DNA of 64,000 bases from DATESN01 sp035270785. GTDB lineage: Bacteria; Bacillota; Clostridia; Lachnospirales; Lachnospiraceae. The stretch's first letter is position 1. Each line of letters starts with the position of its first letter. The notes beneath the pieces were generated by a model. That model made no database searches. It was given only the letters and a program-made list of their open reading frames with translations, and was not told where the DNA came from. Location of the stretch: assembly GCA_035270785.1 (NCBI GenBank), contig DATESN010000072.1, positions 1 through 64,000 on the forward strand. The letters run 5' to 3'. A program made the position numbers and the translations under genes. Positions 35,430 through 44,299 of this stretch are shown here, in pieces.

Positions 35430-36935
35430 ATGGAAAGAAAGATGAAACTGAGAGCTGGAACGCCCGATGATAATAACCGAGAATATCTTCCAGAAGCAAT
35501 CAAAGAATCAGACATTGTAGTGAATGAAAATGGTAATAATTCACAGCCATATCCAGAACGTTTAAAGGAGTTTAAGGAAGTGCTGGTTGGTGAAGAAGAG
35601 GATATCTGGTATGAATATATACCAGAAAGTTATGATTCCACAGTTAAGGTTCCCTTGATTATCTCTATGCATGGAGGATTAATGACAGGTTGGGGACAAG
35701 CTATTTATTCTTCATGGACAAAGGTAGCAGACAGGGATAATGTAATTGTTGTTTTTCCAAATGCACACCAAAAAAGAATGTGGACAATAGAGTGCACAGA
35801 AGATGAAAAAAAAGCGAACTTGGAAGGGCCAACAGAATTACCCATGAACTATGCAGAACCTACAAGAAAAGATAATAAGGATATTGATTTTATTTTTTCA
35901 TTAATTGAAAAAATGAAAGAAAAATATAATATTGATGAAGAAAGAATTTTCATGCAGGGTATGTCAAATGGGAGTATGTTTACAACACAATTTGAAAAGT
36001 ATTATGGAAATATTCTAGCAGGCGGTGCTGGAGCAGGTGGTTCTATTCTTAATTTAAGGTTATTTTATGACAAAGATTGGAAGGTTATCAATATAGCAGG
36101 AGCAGTGCCAGTATGGGAAACGAAGCCTGAACTTAATGGAATACCACCATGGTGTGAATTTGATGAGCCAACAATTTATAAATACGGTCGCATGTACTGG
36201 CAGACAGTGAATGGTTGTATGGATAAACCTGAAATTAGTATTGTTGGAGAATACAATATGGCTTTTTATAAAGGTGAAAAAGCGGATATGGTCTTTACGG
36301 ATATTAAAAATAGAGACCATGGTCAAGCATTAGATGAAGCCGTTGTTGTATGGGATTACCTGTTCTCAGGACTTCGTAGAAAAAGTAATGGAACTGTGGA
36401 AGATACAGGTTCAAGACTTCCAAGAAAAGGCGATGAATTTGCCATTGCAGTATCAGATGGATGTGACAAAGCCTGGTTTAAAAATCAAAAGATACAGATG
36501 AAAACTTCAGCAATAAAATGGCAGAAATTGAAATATCATGGTCAAAATGGTGGACAAATTGTCCGTGGAGAATATACTTGTGTACCGCTTTCCTTTCTAG
36601 CAGAAGTATTTGACGCAGAATATACGAGTGAAGAGGAAGGAAAGACAGTCCTGCTTATTTGGAAGGATGGAAGAACTGCGCAGTTTGCTTGCGGAAGCAT
36701 CGGCTGTGTTATTAATAATGATTTACGTTCTATGTTCTGTGAAGCGCTTTATCGTGAAGGAGAGCTTTGTGTATCCATAGAATGGTTTGCAAAATATCTT
36801 ATGAATCTTACTGTATCCACGTGTGAAGGTGTTACTTATGTTACAGATCATTTTGCTGAGTTAGGTCGTTTTATGGCAGACTTGATCAAGGATCTTTTAA
36901 GTGATAATTTAGAAATTGTTCCACTGGATAAATAA
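35430..36935 (+). CDS. esterase with C-terminal copper-amine-oxidase-N domain (paralogue 2)
   Basis: A 501-residue tandem paralogue of the preceding gene, 12 bases downstream. It has the same N-terminal block (RAGTPDDNNREYLPE; NENGNNSQPYPERL), the hydrolase core with SMHGGLMTGWG, and His ~297 in NRDHGQ. The elbow is GMSNG (Ser ~179) rather than GMSMG. The oxyanion and substrate loops differ (GAGAGGSILNLR where paralogue 1 has GAAGSGCASF), so it may prefer another acyl group or position. The C-terminal stalk-like domain is complete. No signal peptide. Confidence 0.84.
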   Translation: MERKMKLRAGTPDDNNREYLPEAIKESDIVVNENGNNSQPYPERLKEFKEVLVGEEEDIWYEYIPESYDSTVKVPLIISMHGGLMTGWGQAIYSSWTKVADRDNVIVVFPNAHQKRMWTIECTEDEKKANLEGPTELPMNYAEPTRKDNKDIDFIFSLIEKMKEKYNIDEERIFMQGMSNGSMFTTQFEKYYGNILAGGAGAGGSILNLRLFYDKDWKVINIAGAVPVWETKPELNGIPPWCEFDEPTIYKYGRMYWQTVNGCMDKPEISIVGEYNMAFYKGEKADMVFTDIKNRDHGQALDEAVVVWDYLFSGLRRKSNGTVEDTGSRLPRKGDEFAIAVSDGCDKAWFKNQKIQMKTSAIKWQKLKYHGQNGGQIVRGEYTCVPLSFLAEVFDAEYTSEEEGKTVLLIWKDGRTAQFACGSIGCVINNDLRSMFCEALYREGELCVSIEWFAKYLMNLTVSTCEGVTYVTDHFAELGRFMADLIKDLLSDNLEIVPLDK

Positions 36936-36970
36936 AAAAAATAATTTGCAGGAATAGAAGGAGGCCGTAA

Positions 36971-38473
36971 ATGAGTACATTTATTGAACTAATTCCAGGA
37001 ACTCCGGACGATGATAATAGGGATTATCTCCCAGAAAAGATAAAGTCGTCCGATATAGTGGTCAACGAAAATGGGAACAACTCCATTGTATATCCAAAGC
37101 TATTACAGGAATTTCATGAAATAGTAGTCGATGAAGTAGAAGATGAATGGTATGAATATGTTCCAAAAAGCTATAATCCATCTAATAAGGTTCCATTAGT
37201 AATTGGTTTACATGGTGGTTTAATGACAGGTTGGGGACATGCTATTTATACTTCATGGACATTTGTAGCAGAAAGGGAAGGATTCATCTGTTTGTTTCCA
37301 AATGCCCATGAAAAAAGAATATGGGCAGTAGAAGGTGTCTTTGAAAATTTCAAACAGGAAGACGCGCCTGACCTTCCTATTGTTATTCCACCAGATAATA
37401 TGGATGACAATCATGATATTAAAATGATTCAGGCATTAATAGAACGTATGAAGGAAAAATATAACATCGATGAAGGCCGTATTTTTATGCATGGAATGTC
37501 TATGGGAAATATAATGACAGGACAGTTTGCCCGTAATTATGGTCAAATATTAGCAGGAGCGGCAGGATCTGGAGGACCTTGTGAACCTTTTGTTATTTAT
37601 GATGAGAATGGGAAAATCAAGAACAAAGCAGGACATATGGCTATTTGGCAGTCAAGACCAGAAAAGAATGGCCTTCCACCAGGAAAGTCCTATGATGAAT
37701 TTACCGTTAACAAAGTAAACCGGTTCTATTGGATGAGAATCAATGAATGCGATCCCATTCCAGAGATTAGTATTGTAGGTGAAAACAACTTTTCTTTCTA
37801 TAAGGGCAAAAAAGCGGATATGGTATATCTGGATATTAAGAATAGAGATCATGGACAGACCTTGGATGAAGCTTTCCTTTATTGGGATTATCTTTTCTCT
37901 GGAACTAGAAGAGAAGCGGATGGTAGAATCACCCATACAGAAACTATAATTCCTAGAAAAGGGGATAAATTTGCGTTTGCAATAGCAGAGGGATATGACA
38001 AAGCATGGTTTGATAATAAAGTTGTTCAAATGAAAGAAAAAGCCGTCATATGGGAGAAACTCAAATATCATGGTTTAAATGGAGACCAAATAATAAGGGG
38101 AACGTACCTGTGTGCACCGCTTTCGTTTTTAGCAGAAGCAATGGAAGCAAATTATCAGACTAAGAATGATGGAGCAAGTGTGGTACTTACCCTGAAGGAT
38201 GGAAGAGTACTTCAATTTGCAAAAGGAAGCATTGGCTGTGTCATGGATGCAACCATTCGTAGTATGTACTGTGAAGCCCTTCATCGGGGTAACGAGCTAC
38301 TTGTATCCATTGAGTGGTTTGTACAGTATGTCTGCAATTTACAGCTCTCAAAATGTAATGGAATGATTTATGTTACAGATCATTTTACAAAATTATCTGC
38401 CAATACAGTAGACCTGATTGAAGATTTATTTAAGGGACAACAAGTACCTGATAATTTTAATGAACTTTTATAG
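36971..38473 (+). CDS. esterase with C-terminal copper-amine-oxidase-N domain (paralogue 3)
   Basis: The third tandem copy, 500 residues, starting behind GGAGG. It shares the IPGTPDDDNRDYLPE/NENGNNS block, the hydrolase core (GLHGGLMTGWGHA; elbow GMSMG, Ser ~177; His ~294 in NRDHGQ) and the stalk-like C-terminus (CAPLSFLAEAMEA; VSIEWFVQYV). It is closer to paralogue 1 in the elbow region (GAAGSGGPC). No signal peptide. Tandem array plus divergence in the loops suggests duplication followed by specialisation. Confidence 0.84.
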   Translation: MSTFIELIPGTPDDDNRDYLPEKIKSSDIVVNENGNNSIVYPKLLQEFHEIVVDEVEDEWYEYVPKSYNPSNKVPLVIGLHGGLMTGWGHAIYTSWTFVAEREGFICLFPNAHEKRIWAVEGVFENFKQEDAPDLPIVIPPDNMDDNHDIKMIQALIERMKEKYNIDEGRIFMHGMSMGNIMTGQFARNYGQILAGAAGSGGPCEPFVIYDENGKIKNKAGHMAIWQSRPEKNGLPPGKSYDEFTVNKVNRFYWMRINECDPIPEISIVGENNFSFYKGKKADMVYLDIKNRDHGQTLDEAFLYWDYLFSGTRREADGRITHTETIIPRKGDKFAFAIAEGYDKAWFDNKVVQMKEKAVIWEKLKYHGLNGDQIIRGTYLCAPLSFLAEAMEANYQTKNDGASVVLTLKDGRVLQFAKGSIGCVMDATIRSMYCEALHRGNELLVSIEWFVQYVCNLQLSKCNGMIYVTDHFTKLSANTVDLIEDLFKGQQVPDNFNELL

Positions 38474-38484
38474 GAGGTTAGGAA

Positions 38485-39627
38485 GTGGGAAGAATTAAAA
38501 AAGTTATAGCTAGCACCTACATTTTTGATTATGGTCAAATGGTAGAAGCATTTCAGCTTTCATTAGAAGGATTTTCAGAAGTGGAACTAGAATCAGTATG
38601 TGCAAAATCGTTTACCATAGAAAATAATTTTAAGGACTTGACTGGAAAAGTGTTATCAAAGGGTGTCATTTCTGTGGATGTTAATAAAAATGAAAAGGAG
38701 ACACAAATAGTACTTCGTTTAGATCCATTTGTGTTTCGATATGATTTTGTGGTAAAATATAAATGCGGAGTTGAAGATATTTCATTTAATAAAAACGATA
38801 TTAAAGATGTGAAAATTAAGGATTTGGATAAGTTTAAACCATATTCAGAAAATGGCGTTAATTATAGAATGCATGAGCCAGAGGTAACGGGTTCAAGACC
38901 CCTCGTATTATTTCTTCATGGAGGTGGAGAATGTGGGGAAGATAATATACAGTCACTTACAGGTACTCTTGGAGCAATGCGTCTTGCAGAACGGTGGTCA
39001 GATATGTACATTATGGCACCACAGGCACCTTCGGGAAACATGGATATAAATGAGATGTTTGAACTCATGAAGAAACGTGGAAATCCATTTTGTGTTGATA
39101 TGGGTATTACACCATTTTCCTTAAAAGGAGAAAGAGGCTGGAACCGAGATTACCTTGGAAAAGTTTGTAGTATCATTCAAAATATGATAACGGATGGAAA
39201 AGTTGATGCAAAAAGGGTATATGTTATAGGAATGAGCATGGGTGGTGGAGGAGTGTTAAATGCTGTTTCTGTTGCGCCATCCCTCTTTGCAGCAGCAGTT
39301 CCGATTTGCCCTAGTATGAATGGTGAGAGTTTTGCTGAACTGTTAAATCTTCCCGAAGTTCCAGTCTGGATTGCTACAGCATATATTGATCATCAGATAG
39401 GGAGACATGCTTATATTTTGGAAGCTTGTAATAAGCTGTGGAAAGAAGGGAGAAACGATGTCAAATTCACTTTGTTTAAACCAGAAGAGTTAAAAGCCTA
39501 TGGCATAGGGACGACAGAAGGGCTCACGACGAAAGAACTTTATGAAGAAAATCACTACAGTTGGATTTTGGTATTACACAATGAACATGGAATGTTAGAT
39601 TGGATGATCTCCCATGTAAAAAAATAG
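38485..39627 (+). CDS. dienelactone-hydrolase/PHB-depolymerase-like esterase with N-terminal beta domain
   Basis: A 380-residue protein. Residues 1-~110 look like a beta-sandwich (Ig-like) domain as in some esterases of the peptidase/PHB-depolymerase group. The hydrolase domain follows: FLHGGGECGED oxyanion loop, elbow GMSMGGGG (Ser ~251), and candidate catalytic His ~357 in NHYSW. The C-terminal HNEHGMLDWM segment packs after it. It starts at GTG 38485, spaced 7 bases from GGAGG. No signal peptide. It resembles intracellular or periplasmic glycan acetyl-esterases; the substrate is unknown. Confidence 0.8.
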   Translation: MGRIKKVIASTYIFDYGQMVEAFQLSLEGFSEVELESVCAKSFTIENNFKDLTGKVLSKGVISVDVNKNEKETQIVLRLDPFVFRYDFVVKYKCGVEDISFNKNDIKDVKIKDLDKFKPYSENGVNYRMHEPEVTGSRPLVLFLHGGGECGEDNIQSLTGTLGAMRLAERWSDMYIMAPQAPSGNMDINEMFELMKKRGNPFCVDMGITPFSLKGERGWNRDYLGKVCSIIQNMITDGKVDAKRVYVIGMSMGGGGVLNAVSVAPSLFAAAVPICPSMNGESFAELLNLPEVPVWIATAYIDHQIGRHAYILEACNKLWKEGRNDVKFTLFKPEELKAYGIGTTEGLTTKELYEENHYSWILVLHNEHGMLDWMISHVKK

Positions 39628-39645
39628 GAATTTGAGGAAAAACAT

Positions 39646-40821
39646 ATGAATTTTGATAAATTGACAAAATATATTGACTCGCTGGAATCGAAATATGGAA
39701 TACCAGCAGTTGATTGTAAAATTACAAAGGATCATAAGGTGATTTACCGTCATATGGCAGGGAATTCAGATTATGAAAAAAGGAAACCTCTTACAGATAA
39801 GAATCTATTTCGTCTTTTTTCAGCTACAAAACTGATTACCATGACTGCGGTACTGCAATTAGTAGAGGCTGGAAAGATAAGGTTATACGACGAACTTCGT
39901 CAATATCTGCCAGAATTTGATCGTTTGCTTGTAGCGGATGAATTCGTTATGGAATTTCCAACACATTGGCCAACGCAAGACGACAAATGCCATCTAGCAC
40001 ATAAAACCATAAGAATCATTGATTTAATGACAATGACAGCAGGTTTATCCTATGATACTGGAGCAAAAGAGTTAATGTACATCAAGGAAAAAAGCGACAA
40101 CCAGGCAACTACAAGGGATGTTGTAAGAGAAATGGCAAAAATGCCATTAATTTATGAACCTGCAACAAGATGGTCTTATAGTTTGGCGCATGATATACTA
40201 GCAGCAGTAGTAGAAGTTATTTCAGGTATGAAATTTTCGGATTATCTTAAGAAGAATATCTTTGAACCACTTGAAATCAAAGATTTTTATTTTCACTGGG
40301 ATAGCGAACTGGAAAAAAGAATCTGTGCTATTTACATGGGTGTTTGGGGAACGGATGACATAAAACCAGATGATGGCTTTATGAGCAATGGATTTAAAAT
40401 CACAAATAACTATGAAAGTGGTGGTGCTGGACTTGCAGGTTCTGTAGATGCCTATAGCATGTTTGCGGATGCTCTTTGCAATGATGGTGTAGGGGCAAAC
40501 GGTAAAAGAATTCTAGGTTCAGAGATGATTGCTCTTTTTACAATAGAATATACCCAGGGGCAGATGCAAACTGATTTTGAATTTACAGGAAAAATAGGAT
40601 ATGGATATGGACTGGGAGTTCGTGTGCTTAGGGATGGGACGGCATCAAAAACTCCGATTGGTGAATTTGGATGGGATGGGGCTGCAGGAGCATATGTAGT
40701 AATTGATCCATTCAATCACATTAGCATCTTTTATACCCAACATATTGTTGGATATCCAAAAGTATATTCAGATATTCATCCAATGATCAGGGATCTTTCC
40801 TATGAAGCCATGGAGCTATAA
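39646..40821 (+). CDS. beta-lactamase-fold serine hydrolase (family VIII esterase-like)
   Basis: A 391-residue protein of the class C beta-lactamase/EstB fold. The nucleophile motif SATK is at residues 59-62, a Tyr motif YSL lies in RWSYSLAHD, and a third motif GWDGAAGAY lies near the C-terminus. Family VIII carboxylesterases with this fold remove short acyl groups, so it fits the set of esterases around it. No signal peptide, which argues against beta-lactam resistance. It is the last gene of the first esterase operon. Confidence 0.84.
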   Translation: MNFDKLTKYIDSLESKYGIPAVDCKITKDHKVIYRHMAGNSDYEKRKPLTDKNLFRLFSATKLITMTAVLQLVEAGKIRLYDELRQYLPEFDRLLVADEFVMEFPTHWPTQDDKCHLAHKTIRIIDLMTMTAGLSYDTGAKELMYIKEKSDNQATTRDVVREMAKMPLIYEPATRWSYSLAHDILAAVVEVISGMKFSDYLKKNIFEPLEIKDFYFHWDSELEKRICAIYMGVWGTDDIKPDDGFMSNGFKITNNYESGGAGLAGSVDAYSMFADALCNDGVGANGKRILGSEMIALFTIEYTQGQMQTDFEFTGKIGYGYGLGVRVLRDGTASKTPIGEFGWDGAAGAYVVIDPFNHISIFYTQHIVGYPKVYSDIHPMIRDLSYEAMEL

Positions 40822-40836
40822 ATAAAGGTAGAACGG

Positions 40837-40870
40837 AAGAACATAAGATGAAAACCATCCTTTTGTTCTT
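40837..40870 (+). terminator. hairpin ending the first esterase operon
   Basis: AAGAACA, then AAGATG, pair with CATC and CTTTTGTTCTT across AAAAC (40837-40870), with one mismatch and one bulge. The 3' arm is T-rich. A TATAAT immediately follows (40871-40876) and may be the -10 of the LacI gene, though no good -35 was found. Confidence 0.5.
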
Positions 40871-40905
40871 TATAATATAAAAATAAAAGGTTATTGGAGA
40901 TGATT

Positions 40906-41886
40906 ATGTTCACAATAAAAGATGTTGCAGAACGCGCGGGTGTTTCCATTGCCACCGTATCAAGAATTATGAATAAGCCTGATGTAGTAAGTGAAAAGAC
41001 CCAAAAAAAGGTATATAAGGTCATGGAAGAACTGAATTATCAGCCTAATGCCATGGCAAGAGCCTTGCAACAGAAGAAAAGTAATATTATTGGATTGGTA
41101 TTACCTATGATTGATTATGCCTTTTTTAGTAGACTGACAGATGCAATTGAGGAAGAATGTCATTCTTACGGATATAAACTGATGCTTTGCAAATCCGGTG
41201 AGCATGAGGAGCGGGAAAAAGAGATGTTTTCCATACTTCAAGCTAATAAAGTAGATGGAATTCTTGTCTGTAGTCGTTTAGGAGATGCCTCATTGTTTAC
41301 TAATTTTGATTTTCCAGTGGTAAGTATAGAACGTGAAATTGAAAAAGTGCCATCAGTGACTTCTGACAATTATCAGGGTGGTTCTATTGCAGCACAGGAA
41401 CTGATTGCAGCTGGATGTAGAGTTCCAGCTGTTTTTGGAGCAGAAGTACCGGACTATTTTCCGGGGACCAAACGAATTCAGGGATTTCGAGATGAATATG
41501 CGAAAATAGGATTAGAAATCAAAGAATGTCTTGCAAATAAGGAGGCAATTGGTCATAAAGGACTGGAAGATATATTTTATGAGTATATAAAGAACAATAC
41601 AGATATAGATGGGTTATTTATTATGGGTGATATGATGGCGGCCCAGATTTTATCTTCCGAAAGAGCATATAAAATGGATATAAAAAACAAAATACCCATA
41701 GTCAGCTTTGATGGATTTGAAATATCAGAGTGGATGCAACTAAGTACTGTGGTGCAACCTATACGAGAGGTTGGAGAATGTGCGGTGGAATTATTAGTTA
41801 GAAAAATTGAAGGAAAAGTAGCACCAGAGCGTTCCGTTTTACCTGTAAAGTTGATAAAACGAGAGAGTACAAAGAAATTTAAATAA
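40906..41886 (+). CDS. LacI family transcriptional regulator
   Basis: A 326-residue repressor. The N-terminal LacI helix-turn-helix is classical (TIKDVAERAGVSIATVSRIMN) with hinge helix PNAMARALQQKKS, then a periplasmic-binding-protein-like sensor domain for a sugar. I start at ATG 40906, six bases after GGAG; the TTG at 40894 is part of the ribosome site. It most likely controls the surrounding operons through the AAACGTTT palindromes at 32116-32125 and 32234-32248. The effector is not readable, but a sucrose-like or acylated sugar would fit. Confidence 0.9.
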   Translation: MFTIKDVAERAGVSIATVSRIMNKPDVVSEKTQKKVYKVMEELNYQPNAMARALQQKKSNIIGLVLPMIDYAFFSRLTDAIEEECHSYGYKLMLCKSGEHEEREKEMFSILQANKVDGILVCSRLGDASLFTNFDFPVVSIEREIEKVPSVTSDNYQGGSIAAQELIAAGCRVPAVFGAEVPDYFPGTKRIQGFRDEYAKIGLEIKECLANKEAIGHKGLEDIFYEYIKNNTDIDGLFIMGDMMAAQILSSERAYKMDIKNKIPIVSFDGFEISEWMQLSTVVQPIREVGECAVELLVRKIEGKVAPERSVLPVKLIKRESTKKFK

Positions 41887-41888
41887 TA

Positions 41889-41916
41889 AAAAAGGGACTT
41901 TCAAAAGTCCCTTTTT
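41889..41916. terminator. bidirectional terminator between lacI-type and esterase genes
   Basis: AAAAGGGACTT and AAGTCCCTTTTT form a perfect stem with the 4-base loop TCAA and T-runs on both strands. It ends the LacI gene and the convergent minus-strand operon. Confidence 0.9.
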
Positions 41917-41925
41917 GCATGCAAT

Positions 41926-42765
41926 CTAAAATGGATTTCCACCATCTGTATCATCTAAACCAAAGAAGGTAAGAGCTTCCTGAATAGCTTTGTCCCAAAA
42001 TCTCCATTCGTGCTTATAATGAGGGAGAGAAAACCATGTAACATCCAGATTAATTTCTTTACAGTGCTTTTGGAAGGCAAGGTAATATTTATAAAGCATG
42101 GTATCTTCTTCACCACAACCAAACATAAGACGTGGGAGAGTTCCAGTTCCAGCAAGTTTATCAATGATAGCCCAAACATTCTCTTCAGAGTTAATATATG
42201 CATCAAGTCCGCCAGCGTTTGCGATGGTTAATTGAACACGTGGACTTGCAAGATCCAAAGAAAAGTTTTCATGACCTTTGCAAAAACCCTTAAATTCCAC
42301 TGGAACAGCAGAAAGAACAGCGGCAGCAGCGAACTTCTCAGGATGGTTAACAGCGAACTTGATAGTACCTCTGCCCCCCATGGAAAGTCCTGCAATGAAG
42401 TTGTCTTCCCTTTTATCTGAAACAGGGAACCAGCCATAGATTAGGGGCATTAATTCTTTCGTAAGATAATCGTACATATTAAATCCCATCATACATTCAT
42501 TCCAGTTGGAATAGTTAGAATTTAGACCAGATGGCATAACCACTACAAGATTTTTTTCAACAGCATAAAGCTCAATATTGGTTTTTCGTAACCAGTCGCT
42601 ATGATCACCAAAGGTACCATGTAGTAGCCATAAAACTTTATATTTCTTACTACTTCTATAGAAATCTTCTGGAGAAACATCCCTTTTTTTGTCTGGAAGA
42701 ATGATGGTAACTTCATGATTACTGTTGAGATATTGGCTTTCAAAATTGTAAGTTAAGATAGACAT
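41926..42765 (-). CDS. CE1/esterase-D-like carbohydrate esterase
   Basis: A 279-residue alpha/beta hydrolase with an intact triad: elbow GLSMGGRG (Ser ~128), Asp ~221 (CGEEDTM) and His ~252 (PHYKHEWRFWD). It is related to the genes at 32.3, 33.1 and 49.4 kb and to S-formylglutathione-hydrolase-like acetyl-esterases. No signal peptide. It is the last gene of the minus-strand operon permease-permease-phosphorylase-esterase, so this activity is co-expressed with uptake and phosphorolysis. The ribosome site AAAGGAG is clear. Confidence 0.88.
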   Translation of the reverse strand: MSILTYNFESQYLNSNHEVTIILPDKKRDVSPEDFYRSSKKYKVLWLLHGTFGDHSDWLRKTNIELYAVEKNLVVVMPSGLNSNYSNWNECMMGFNMYDYLTKELMPLIYGWFPVSDKREDNFIAGLSMGGRGTIKFAVNHPEKFAAAAVLSAVPVEFKGFCKGHENFSLDLASPRVQLTIANAGGLDAYINSEENVWAIIDKLAGTGTLPRLMFGCGEEDTMLYKYYLAFQKHCKEINLDVTWFSLPHYKHEWRFWDKAIQEALTFFGLDDTDGGNPF

Positions 42766-42812
42766 AATTTTCGCTCCTTTATTGGTGGTGTTATCTTTGT
42801 ATCTTTATACGT

Positions 42813-44273
42813 TTATAATTGACATTCTTTGCCGGATTTCTCATCAACATAGAGGATAGAATATTCTTTAGAATCAAAATCTGCAGTTAAGGTAGTAACG
42901 TATTCCTCTTTTTTCCATGTAACGGTAAGTTTACCATCTTTATTATCTTTGCCTACTGTGATATCACCATTAAAAGCTGGATATTCGTTACGGAAGCGCA
43001 TAATTTCATACATCCGTTGAAGCATAGGTTTTTTTACAGCCTCTTCGATTTCAGAAAGAGTATAAGAATGTCTATTGATGCTTCTAGGATCACTGTCATG
43101 CTTAAGACCTTCAATATCATTTTCCCCAGCCAAAAGTCCAACATAATAAACTTGAGGAATTCCAGGGGTATAGAATTGTACAATTCTAGATAGGAGATAA
43201 GCATCGTCATTGCAACGAAGGGCAGAATAATAGGTACTTCCAAGCTGATAACGTTGCGCCTTTTTCCCTGTTGTCTTAATCATACTAGGCATCTTAATAT
43301 ACTGTTTGGCTTCTTTTGTAATATCATCAATATCTTCTCTTACAAAATCAATCTCATCATCCGTAAGAAGATCTACAACATCGACAACACCAATACCATC
43401 ATGGGTATCTAAGGTAGTAAACTGTTTTCTTGGGCAAATATTAAGCCAGTGAATGAGTCTGTCTGTTCTTCCGGATTTCAATCCATGAAGAAGAAGCATA
43501 GGCAGGGCAAAATCATAAACCCAATAACCTTTTTCAGCCATTTTTAACTGAATCTTATAGTTCTCATGTATCTCAGGGAGCATTTCTGTCCCATACTCAT
43601 TTAAAGGCTTCATTCCGATATTCAAAACCTCCCATATTTCAGGTTCTACGAAAAAGCAGCTGGAGCCAGGACGTTTGGATGCATAGGCAAATGCATCAAA
43701 GCGAATTAATGGTACGTGTTGGGCAATTCTTCCGAGGTTTCGTTGGTAATAATCTTGTGTAGATTTTGTGTAAGGATTAATATCTATTTGTTCTTCAAAA
43801 AAAGTATTCCAGAGACGGACCTTTTCACCATCTTCTCTTGTAAATTCTAAATATGGCCCAGCCACTTTTCTACGATAAAGAGCATCCATATCTGCTTCGC
43901 TAGGCTCGCCATTTGGCCAAAACTCATCCCAATGAATGAACATATCGCGGTATGGAGAGGTATCACCATTTTTCATATAGTCTTTAAATTCTTCACAACG
44001 GATGGAAACATGATTTAGCATAAAATCAGCCATCATATAATATTTATCCGAAAGTATATCAATATCATCCCAAGTTCCGAAATCGGGATCTACAATGTCA
44101 TAGTTGATGACAGCAAAGCCTCTGTCTCCAGAAGAAGGAAAGAATGGCAGAGCGTGGAGTCCTCCAATAACTCCTTTAAATTTTTCATCGAGAACCTGAT
44201 TTAGTTCTTTTAAATCTTTACCCATGGTATTTGCATAGGTAATTAGCATAATCTTATTTTCAATTTTTTTCAT
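42813..44273 (-). CDS. gtfA: GH13_18 sucrose phosphorylase-like enzyme
   Basis: A 486-residue cytoplasmic glycoside phosphorylase. The nucleophile Asp ~193 (IRFDAFAYASK), acid/base Glu ~234 (LPEIHENY) and transition-state Asp ~292 (TLDTHDGIGVVD) have almost the same spacing as in Bifidobacterium sucrose phosphorylase. The reaction is sucrose plus phosphate to glucose-1-phosphate plus fructose. Relatives act instead on sucrose 6'-phosphate or glucosylglycerate, and I cannot exclude those. No PTS gene is nearby, so a phosphorylated substrate seems less likely. It sits between two importer permeases and an esterase on the minus strand. No fructokinase is in the window. Confidence 0.85.
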   Translation of the reverse strand: MKKIENKIMLITYANTMGKDLKELNQVLDEKFKGVIGGLHALPFFPSSGDRGFAVINYDIVDPDFGTWDDIDILSDKYYMMADFMLNHVSIRCEEFKDYMKNGDTSPYRDMFIHWDEFWPNGEPSEADMDALYRRKVAGPYLEFTREDGEKVRLWNTFFEEQIDINPYTKSTQDYYQRNLGRIAQHVPLIRFDAFAYASKRPGSSCFFVEPEIWEVLNIGMKPLNEYGTEMLPEIHENYKIQLKMAEKGYWVYDFALPMLLLHGLKSGRTDRLIHWLNICPRKQFTTLDTHDGIGVVDVVDLLTDDEIDFVREDIDDITKEAKQYIKMPSMIKTTGKKAQRYQLGSTYYSALRCNDDAYLLSRIVQFYTPGIPQVYYVGLLAGENDIEGLKHDSDPRSINRHSYTLSEIEEAVKKPMLQRMYEIMRFRNEYPAFNGDITVGKDNKDGKLTVTWKKEEYVTTLTADFDSKEYSILYVDEKSGKECQL

Positions 44274-44299
44274 ATTTGTACCTTTCTATGTGAGTTTGA

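Noticed and set aside
33897..38473. Possible CRISPR or non-coding repeat array because of strongly repeated sequence
   Set aside because: The repeats are three full-length paralogous genes of ~1.5 kb each, not short direct repeats with spacers.
39646..40821. Beta-lactam resistance gene
   Set aside because: No signal peptide and placement among esterases; the fold is shared by family VIII esterases.
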